Assembly: GCA_014621425.1 (NCBI GenBank)
Contig: JAANBB010000282.1
Span: 1 to 53,644 of the forward strand
Origin: Cylindrodendrum hubeiense
Lineage: Eukaryota > Ascomycota > Sordariomycetes > Hypocreales > Nectriaceae
Direction of reading: 5' to 3'
Length of the DNA stretch: 53,644 nt
Position 1 is the stretch's first letter, and each line of letters starts with the position of its first letter. The notes beneath the pieces were generated by a model that was given only the letters and a program-made list of their open reading frames with translations, did not search any database and was not told the origin of the DNA. Shown piece after piece: positions 46,030-53,644 of the stretch. A program made the translations under genes and the position numbers.

Positions 46030-46890
46030 ATGTGCCGAGAAACTATAGCACTCGCGATCTGCGCCCCGCAGAATCCTCCAGCACTCTCCTTCACCTGTGG
46101 CAAGCTACACATGGTTTCCGGTCACCGTGCTGTTTGTACTCGCGCTCGTGGCCCATGCGTGTGCTTCTTTGGCACTTGCGGCACAGTTGAGCGAGACGTG
46201 ACCACCACAGCAGTTGACTTTGCCGTCTTGACCAAGCTCCGATGCGCGCAATGCACCACCCGTGAAGACGACGTTGGTGACAGACGCAAGGGAAGGGAGA
46301 TCATCGAATCACCTCTCCTCCAAAGACCTGCCCTCTCCCGCGATGACGACCAGGTGTACCGCAAGCACTACGCCACACTCAAAGAGCTCTGGGGCGGCGA
46401 GCCATCCTGCCCCTACCATCCTCTCCCCGATTTGGCACAGGCGTCGAGCGAGCTGAGCGTCCACGAAGCTGCCGACATCCAAACCGACAACGCGCACTTG
46501 GAGAAACCTTCTGAGAAACCCACCGCGACACCTGCTAGTGAGCGCAAACGTATCGACAACGTTGTCGAGCCACCCGTTTCAGAATCGGAGGACGACGACA
46601 ACCTTGTTGACTCCATCCTCGAGAATGTCAAAATCATCACGAATGCCATCAACGACATCGCGGAGCTTGAGATGCCGCGAACTAAGATCACGAACGGCCT
46701 CGAGACTGGAGTGGGGATCAAGTCGAGCTGCTGGGCTACCGCGAACTCCAACAACGTCACACCTCATGCGACGACCTCAACCAAACCGACTCGCCGTGTC
46801 CCGGAGGTCAAGGCCGACTCAAAGTCGAGCGACGTGACACGTCAAATCGCCAACGCAAAGTCCTTCTTGGGCAAACTTCCTCCGATGTAG
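46030..46890 (+). CDS. 286-aa protein with cysteine-rich N-terminus, function unknown
   Basis: Single exon from ATG 46030. The N-terminal ~70 residues contain about ten cysteines (MCRETIALAIC, FTCGK, CTRARGPCVCFFGTC, LRCAQC), suggesting a metal-binding module like that of several uncharacterised fungal MC-start proteins. The rest is low-complexity and acidic, with PVSESEDDDNLVDSILENV and a helical IITNAINDIAEL segment near the middle, and the end is basic/Ser-rich. No signal peptide or membrane helix. Strong codon use for C at third positions and an uninterrupted frame support coding. I do not recognise a function. Confidence 0.7.
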   Translation: MCRETIALAICAPQNPPALSFTCGKLHMVSGHRAVCTRARGPCVCFFGTCGTVERDVTTTAVDFAVLTKLRCAQCTTREDDVGDRRKGREIIESPLLQRPALSRDDDQVYRKHYATLKELWGGEPSCPYHPLPDLAQASSELSVHEAADIQTDNAHLEKPSEKPTATPASERKRIDNVVEPPVSESEDDDNLVDSILENVKIITNAINDIAELEMPRTKITNGLETGVGIKSSCWATANSNNVTPHATTSTKPTRRVPEVKADSKSSDVTRQIANAKSFLGKLPPM

Positions 46891-49800
46891 TTTGGGCTCG
46901 CGAAGCTCGGAGTACCACTTGGGCGTGGAATGAGATTGGTTTTGGGAGTCGAATTAATTGCCTGGGACTGGTCTGGAACTGTCTATTTACAAAGGGGGAT
47001 TTCACACCCTTCTATCTTTTCCCATTGCTTTCAGATACAGGTACAGGGCCGGGAAACAGCCCAGGGTGGCTCCTTCACTTTGGTACGGTGGTCAATCTTC
47101 CACAGCGCTGCAGAAGCAGCCATTCAATCAAGGACAATTTGTCCCAAGTTTTAAACATCAAACCCATTTGCAGTTTTGTTGCTACTTCCTTGTTGCCCTT
47201 CATTCGCGTCGCTGTCAAATGTTTTTAAGGAGCTTGAAATTCCAGCATCAATGCTTTTGACAATGGCTTGTCCGACATTTTGGTGGCCGTCGTAGCTGGG
47301 CCGTCGTAGCTGGGCCTGAACGCTTCCCCTTCAGCTCATAGTAAGTAATTTTTGTCATATAACTAGCGAGGGATAGGATTACCTCCTCCAACCTCGGCCC
47401 AGCAAAAGTTCTCCCCACCTAATACACATGTTCCACCCCCAGAGGGCCGGGCCTCCCTAAAGTGCATCAATGTTACTGGCATTGAAATGTACCTAAGGCC
47501 CAGATCCTACCTCTCCCGTGTTTCCGAACAGGGCCCGACTCAATAAGTGGGTGTCTGGTAAGTTAGACTAAGCGACCTCGGAGAAGTTGTATGGACAAGT
47601 TTTATTCACTTGTTCAGTCAGATTGTTCACTACAACATCAATTGTGATGTGGACCAGATATAGTATAAAGTTCTGTCATAATGTAGTAGATTTGCGCCAA
47701 TCTTTCTTACCAACCCTACCAGGGTGTTAACTACGAGCTAAATGGTTAATTATCGTCATTTCAGAGAGGCCGCCCGTGAATCAAAGGCTTCATTTGGTCA
47801 TCCCTACCTCATCTTGCCTCAATAAATTCCCGTGAGAGCTGATGCTAGGTCGGAATCTCGCACACGATGATGAATAAACCACCGTAAGGAGTTGTGGATG
47901 AATTCTTATCGGCCCCGGGTGGATCGGACCATGGGGTGCAGGGTGTCGGGAATACCACGTACCTCGAGATACAACGTGTTTGTGACGAGTCCCAGGAAAC
48001 AGCATAGGATAATTAACGATGATGCGTCGCAACCCAACGTGCTGAAGAAGTTTAAGGGGCAGACTTGCAATTGTGCTGTTAAAATACGTAGGTCAATATG
48101 AGGCCACCATGCATGATTCGGGGGAGAAGGCAGAGACGAGCCTGGCGAGTCAGAGCGACGCTCGTGCTTGTATTTGAGCCTTTCGAGGCACCACTGCGAA
48201 GTCGGTGCGCCCCACAAGGTTGACAGTTGTCCACGCTAAAGGTTCTAAATCGGGTTGTTCCTGGAGGGTTGATGGGACCATGGGAGCCAAGGCGCATCGT
48301 CGGAGGTTCGGAGACCTCTTGACCATACTGGGGAAGGGCCAGTGGGTTCATTTGATCGGCATCAGTGCGGAAGCTGGCCAATCCTACCAAGGGCTGTATA
48401 AGTGGGAACTCGGGAGTGTCCCTGAGCCATCCGCGTAATGTGCTGACAGCAAATTTAACGTGTCTTGCCGTTTATGCCGTAAATTTCCAGTAAGGCTGAT
48501 TTGGCCATGTACAAATTTCCGAGGCTCATGATCTATTTCCATGGCCTTCTGGATTATGAGATTCATTATCATCCTGCCATGGCCTGCTCGCAATGCATAC
48601 TCACAAAGGCTGGATGCAGGACATTCGGGCCCTTTGTGGATGTCGGTGGTCTCTACGGAGGTACCAGGTGGACTGTAGACCGTCGCTGATCTTTGAATTG
48701 GCTGCTGATCTGTTCCTCTCAGAGATCAGGTGCCGGCCTCGATGAAGGTCCGCAACTCCCGGTTCTTACATGGCAATTGCTCACCATGGCGTTCAAGAGT
48801 AGAACCTTCTTTTGTGATAGCGCTGGCTGTTGAATGCCTCATTAAATCGTTGCCGAACGCAGGAATTAATGCAAGTACAGCATGTCCAGCACATTGTGAC
48901 CTGATAAACACTACAGTAAGCTTGTTATTAGAGGAAGCAAACTTTAGAACAACTCTAGAACCGACCATGCGTCGTGCCGGTCCTGGACTTACGTGTGCTG
49001 TCCAAGCCGGGATGATGGATCTCAGCGGGGCCACTAGATCCATTACAGCGGGTCTTATTCCCGATGGGGATACCACTGCGATGGTTTCTTGACGCGGCTC
49101 GTGTGCTGGCTGATTTATCAATAGGGCTGCATACAGTGCTCTGCAGTCTGCCATCTGGTCTTTATCCCTAATTATTTTTCTTCACGTAAGTGGATTATTG
49201 GTAGACAGTGATAATACTTAAAGCAGCGGATCTAAATTAACGGGGAAGACGCGCCAGTTCGTCAGCCAAGCCAGCCACCATCGTGCGTTTCAGATTCTCA
49301 CCAGGCTGACAGAGCCCAAAGCTCCACATCGCAACGGCATCTGATCCTCTAGTCCTTCTTCTTTGGGCAAGACCGATGCGCATCCTGGATTAAGATCCCA
49401 TCCTCCCATGCCGTTTAACCCACAATAGTCTGCCTTGGGTCGACCATTGAGCCCGAGTGCTTGGTCGTGAGTGGCCCGCACACGTGTGTAGGACGTCTCT
49501 CGCCTCCTGGCCCTGAATGTTTCCACAGATGCACAGGCTCATCCCTGGTTTGTGCGGGGTTCAGGTCGGGACGAAGGAAGCGGAGGCTGCTCAGCCTCAT
49601 TGATCTTCGACTAGAGACTGCCTGTGCGTTCTAATGATATCTGACAATGGACAATGCCGAAGCCGCACCAGCCCACTTTCAGTAAGCAATGCTGGGGTGA
49701 CCGAAACCAGGGATGCCGGGTTGAGGTGGATGGATTGGATACGCCCCGTCATAAGCAGCTGGTGAATATATAGCAATAAAGATTCCCTCCATCGGCTCAG

Positions 49801-49924
49801 ACGTTCTCAGACGTTCTCTTGTTTAGCGTGCTCTGTTTCACGCCGATTCCGATTGCTTCAGTTCCGACCACTACTCATCGTCCTCCCGGTCACTCTTTAC
49901 GCTGGGTTGAACCAATTACCCATA
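46891..49924. other. 3-kb intergenic region, no supported gene
   Basis: Both strands have short frames only. The longest, 48726-49154 on the minus strand and an overlapping plus-strand frame, show no motif. A 14-bp direct duplication (CCGTCGTAGCTGGG twice) occurs at about 47287-47314. The last ~150 bp hold the protease promoter. Confidence 0.45.
49767..49773 (+). promoter_or_regulatory. TATA-like element of the protease gene
   Basis: TATATAG lies about 150 bp upstream of the ATG at 49925. A perfect 10-bp direct repeat (AGACGTTCTC twice) at 49799-49818 lies between it and the start. Confidence 0.35.
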
Positions 49925-52900
49925 ATGTTTTCCACTCTTTTGTCACTTGCGGTTGTGCCCGCCCTGGCACATGCCCTGGATATTTCTCACGAGAGCCGGA
50001 CGGCTGGGGATACTGGCATTATTCGATTCCCGGTTCGCACCTTTGAGCGCTCTCCCATCAAGAGGTCCGAGAAGAGACAGAACGAAGTTACCCTTCTCAA
50101 CGGACTGGCAGGATCATTCCACGCTGTCGACATAAACATCGGTACTCCTAGCCAAACTATTCGTGTTAGCCTCGATACTGGATCATGGGAGCTTTGGGTC
50201 AACGCGGAGTGCAGCACGTCGAATGACGAGGCAGTCTGCGAGACATATCCGCGATTCACAGAGAGCGAAAGCAGCTCTTGGGTTGATCTTGGAACGTATG
50301 GCGGCCTTTCTTATGGATCAGGCTGGGCAAATGTCAACTATGGCCAGGACACTATTGGCGTCGGATGTTAGTGCAAACACCTCTCTATTAGAGAAAAAGC
50401 TAACTTGGGTTACAATCACAGCCGCTCTGATCACCGGTGCTACCTTTGGAGTTGCGAATGAGAGCAGTTTCTGGCCTAGCGGAATCATGGGCGCCGGCCC
50501 ACGCCTCGAAGGTTGGAATAGCGATACTCCTCTCCTGATTGATTCTATGGCCCAGCAAGGTCTCATCAACAGTCGAGCATTCAGCTTGGATATCCGATCT
50601 GTCGACAGCGAAGAAGGTGAGACAACTTAGCCAATACGCTTGGATTCATGCTGACTTGAACCACAGGGTCTATCATCTATGGTGGAATCGACACGGGAAA
50701 ATACTCTGGAAATCTCGAGCTGCGTCCCATTATCCCTGCTTCCGAAGCCCCTGATGGTTACACTCGGTAAATAATCATTTTTAAACGCTACTGAGTCACG
50801 CTAACCACCCCTAGCTTCTGGGTCTACCTCGATGGCATCACCATCACACACGACGATGGTGGTGAGAATGTTGTCTTCTCCGAGGTCAACGGCCAGGCTG
50901 TGTTCCTCGATAGTGGAGGTTCTTTCACTGGCTTGCCTCAGGCCATGGTCGATAGCATTGTCAGCTACTTCCCTACTGCCACTCTTATGGATGATGGTTC
51001 TAGCTACCAGGTTGATTGCGATGTTGCCGATCTTTCAGGCACTGTTGACTTCACTTTCGGCTCGACCGTTATTAACGTCCCGTACCATGAATTCATGAGG
51101 GATAGTGGCGATAACTGCATTTTGGGTCTTGTTGTGAACAATGGCAAGTTATTCCCTTACCCATACCTGATACACGGATATTAGAGTGACAAATTGGTGT
51201 CTAACCTGTAAACAGATGCCCCTGTTCTGGGTGAAACTTTCCTCCGCGCTGCCTACGTTGTCTACGATTGGGACAACAAGAATATCTTCATCGCCAACGG
51301 CGACAACTGTGGCACCAACCTCGTTGCCATTGGTAGCGGAAGTGATGCTGTCCCATCCCTCATCGGAGACTGTGGAGTCGTCGCGACCACTTCAGCTGAA
51401 ATTTCCACCTCGGCGGAAACCACCACGGCCGTTTCTGAGACCCCGGCTGTTACTACGGAAGAAGAGTCCGGTGAGACAACGTCGACGACTCCCTACTCGG
51501 AAACCACCACTAGCATTTATGAGACCCTGACTGCTATCACGGAGGACTACGATGAGACGACGACGACGACCCCCGACTCGGAAACCCCCACAAGCATTTA
51601 TGAGACCCCGGCTGCTACTACGGAGGAATACAATGAGACAACCTCGACGACTCTTGGATCGGAAACCACTACGAGCATTTATGAGACCCCGGCGGCTACC
51701 GCAGATGAGGACTGCGACGAAACGCCCTCGACGACCTCCAGCCCGGAAACTGCCACCGATACCCCGGTTGTCATCACCACTACTCCCGAGACTCTGACAT
51801 CGACAATTATGACTACCAAGGTCTACACCATCACAGCCTGCCCGGACACTGTGACCAATTGCCCGGTTGGTTCTGTTACAACTGAAATCATCACTTCGTA
51901 TACGACCTACTGCCCTGCGACTGAGACCGAGAGCACTGGTGTTCCTGAGACTGAGACCGTCGGTACTCCGCAAGTCTCGGCTTCTGATGAGTCCTCAACT
52001 ACCGGCGCTCCTCCAATTGAAACTGCAGGTACTGCTCTATACGTCTCGACATCAGATGAGTCCTCGACCACAGGTGTTCCTTACGAGACGTTGACCTCCA
52101 CCATCACTACCAGCAAGGTCTATACAGTCACAACTTGCCCTCCTACGGTTTCCGACTGCCAGGTTGGATCCATCACAACTGAAATTGTGACCCTGTACAC
52201 GACTTACTGCCCCGCCACTGAGACGGAGGAAGTGGCTTCTTCGTCCTACCAGACTTTCACCACTGGCTCTCCTTCCCACGAGGCTGCAACCACAAGTGTT
52301 CCGTCCTATGAGACCTTAACCTCAACAATCACTTCAACAAATGTTTATACCATCACAGCTTGCCCGCCTACTATCTCTAACTGCCCTATTGGATCTATCA
52401 CAGCTGAGGTTCTTACCTCGTACACGACTTACTTCCCTGGCGCTACCGAGCCTCCGGCACCCACTGGTACTACAACCCTCACCAAGACTACGACTCGGGT
52501 GAGTACCATTACGGACTGCCTTGGAAAGGGACTTTGCACCAAGGGAGATGTGATCACGGACACCTACACTTCCACTCAAGTTGTCACCCAGACTCGGGTT
52601 ATAACCCAGGAAACCCCTACCACGTATACCGTTCAGAAAACGGTTGCTTGCAAGAAAGAGGCTGGCTGTGTTAAAGGCTCCTCTGCCACCACCTACGTTG
52701 TGACGGTCCAGTCCACTTCAGAGAATCCCCAGGCCACCTCAGTCCCTGGTTGCTCGGGCTGTGGTACCTCCTTTAACGAGACCAGTGTTGTGGGATTCTA
52801 CACCTCCACAGCAAAGGTTCCATTCGTCCCCGAGACTACACCCTGCGCCACCTGTGGTACCGAGCCGTCTGGTACCCCTGTCGCTGTCGTTGGCGGTGCC

Positions 52901-52963
52901 ACTTGGAACGCTCCCGGCCTCATCACCGTGGCAATGGGAGTCATTTTTGCCGCCGCGATCTAA
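49925..52963 (+). CDS. Yapsin-like GPI-anchored aspartic protease with long stalk
   Basis: Five exons (49925-50366, 50422-50616, 50667-50766, 50815-51143, 51216-52963) join in frame to 937 aa. The signal peptide is MFSTLLSLAVVPALAHA and a KRSEKR segment at about residues 46-51 is a likely Kex2 site before the mature enzyme. The first catalytic Asp is D84 in LDTGSWELWV; the second is D278 in FLDSGGSFTGLP, where DSGG replaces the usual DSGT/DTGT. A Ser/Thr-rich stalk of ~550 residues follows, then a hydrophobic C-terminus (GLITVAMGVIFAAAI) preceded by small residues, fitting GPI attachment. Yapsins cleave cell-surface proteins after basic residues. The fourth intron has a GC donor (GCAAGT). The stalk is far longer than in typical yapsins. 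Confidence 0.9.
51425..52480 (+). repeat. Repetitive stalk-coding region of the protease
   Basis: Two repeat types. First, four degenerate copies of SETTTSIYETPA-type Glu/Thr units at about 51425-51700. Second, three ~43-residue modules beginning TSTIxTxKVYT near 51790, 52093 and 52315, each with a conserved C-x5-7-C and ending YTTYCPATE or a variant. The second module type occurs in many fungal GPI-anchored wall proteins. Confidence 0.8.
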
Positions 52964-53453
52964 GGAATTAGTGACAAATTGCTATCTGAAGGTCTGGGTT
53001 TCAAGTGATTCTCAAGGGCCAATTGATATGTCCAGGCCTGCGCGGAGCAGACGAAATGGAACCTGTATGATATAGAAAGCCCTTGGAAAGGCCACGATGA
53101 TGCAAATATTTCTTAGATTCCTAAACTAGACAGACAAGAGTTTTCCGTGTGAATACGGTCAGTGGGATAGGACAAGGCACACGGACAAGCCGCCGAGGAA
53201 CGAAATAAGACTTTCAATTCATGACAAGGAGGCCACGCCAGTCTTAATGTTTCCTACTTTAACACAAATAAAAACAATATTTTGTACAATGACAACCTTG
53301 CTTCACTATCGTGACCTCCTTCGATGTGAACCACATCTCCATAAATCTCAATACACCAGGGAAGTGAGTCAGTAGGGATGATCGCTGCAAGGTGCATGAG
53401 CCCATAAATTTACTTCTAGGGCTACATTTAGGGCGACAGCCAAAACAGTCCAA
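52964..53453. other. Intergenic region between convergent genes
   Basis: About 490 bp between the protease stop and the stop of the right-hand ankyrin gene. No supported gene. Confidence 0.4.
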
Positions 53454-53644
53454 TCACTCAACGCGATGGTTGAACAACATCTGGATGATCTCTTTATGAT
53501 CCCCTCCTGAGGCTATCTGGAGCGCCCTGCTATAGTGTCCGCCTTCTGCATTGACGTCGGCGTCCTTGTCGAGCAGTATCTGGATGATCTCTTTATGACC
53601 CCCTCTTGAGGCTGCCAGGAGTGCCGTGCCATAGTGTCCGCCTT
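53454..53644 (-). CDS. Ankyrin-repeat protein, 3' end only
   Basis: The minus-strand frame enters from the window edge and stops at TGA (53454-53456). It encodes 63 residues covering almost two ankyrin repeats: GGHYGTALLAASRGGHKEII then LLDKDADVNAE, and a second copy GGHYSRALQIASGGDHKEII. The two units are 99 bp apart (33 codons, the ankyrin period) and nearly identical at the DNA level, showing recent repeat duplication. Such arrays often form the C-terminus of fungal NACHT-ankyrin or Pfs-ankyrin NLRs, but the upstream part is outside the window, so the full architecture is unknown. Confidence 0.85.
   Translation of the reverse strand, partial: GGHYGTALLAASRGGHKEIIQILLDKDADVNAEGGHYSRALQIASGGDHKEIIQMLFNHRVE

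Noticed and set aside
48726..49154. 142-aa minus-strand ORF with overlapping 120-aa plus-strand ORF
   Set aside because: Neither strand shows a domain, and mutually overlapping open frames in GC-balanced DNA are expected by chance.

Overview
The window reads as nuclear DNA of a filamentous ascomycete (Pezizomycotina, possibly Eurotiales-like). Genes carry short 45-110 bp GT-AG introns, and the families are typical of moulds: Zn2Cys6 and C2H2 regulators, a LaeA-like methyltransferase, a HET-domain protein, a CYP53-type P450, a DAL5-type permease and a GPI-anchored yapsin-like protease. A sharply bounded AT-rich block at the left end carries the signature of repeat-induced point mutation (RIP). 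Species cannot be fixed from the sequence alone. All gene models below were spliced by hand from reading frame and splice-site consensus.

Layout. 1-7.1 kb: RIP-degraded DNA with two recognisable wrecks. One is a minus-strand Tc1/mariner-type transposase (about 1.2-2.1 kb). The other is a plus-strand NACHT-WD40 (HET-E-like) NLR gene (2676-6983) whose 13 WD40 units keep an exact 126-bp period although every frame is full of stops. 7.7-9.8 kb: a 168-aa protein with 16 cysteines converges on a zinc-less MDR oxidoreductase. 11.9-20.2 kb: an NmrA-like reductase is divergent from a C2H2 + Zn2Cys6 regulator, followed by a second Zn2Cys6 regulator and a convergent LaeA-like methyltransferase. 21.1 kb: an intron-containing tRNA-Glu(UUC). 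21.8-28.6 kb: an FAD monooxygenase (salicylate-hydroxylase type), a divergent TauD-type dioxygenase and an intact HET-domain gene. 30.1-33.6 kb: a beta-carbonic anhydrase and a DAL5-type transporter. 34.5-41.7 kb: a 1170-aa secreted mucin-like protein, an ankyrin protein and a single-pass membrane protein with a PPxY tail. 43.6-45.2 kb: a CYP53 (benzoate 4-hydroxylase) P450. 46.0-46.9 kb: a cysteine-rich hypothetical protein. 49.9-53.0 kb: a yapsin-like aspartic protease with a long repetitive stalk and GPI signal. From 53.45 kb: the 3' end of a minus-strand ankyrin-repeat gene.

How the genes may work together. The FAD monooxygenase and the CYP53 P450 both fit aromatic-acid catabolism, but they lie 20 kb apart and no operon-like unit is evident. 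The two regulators, NmrA-like protein and LaeA-like methyltransferase form a dense regulatory block. The dead NLR, the live HET gene and the ankyrin genes give the window the accessory, non-self-recognition flavour common near fungal chromosome ends; that location is an inference.
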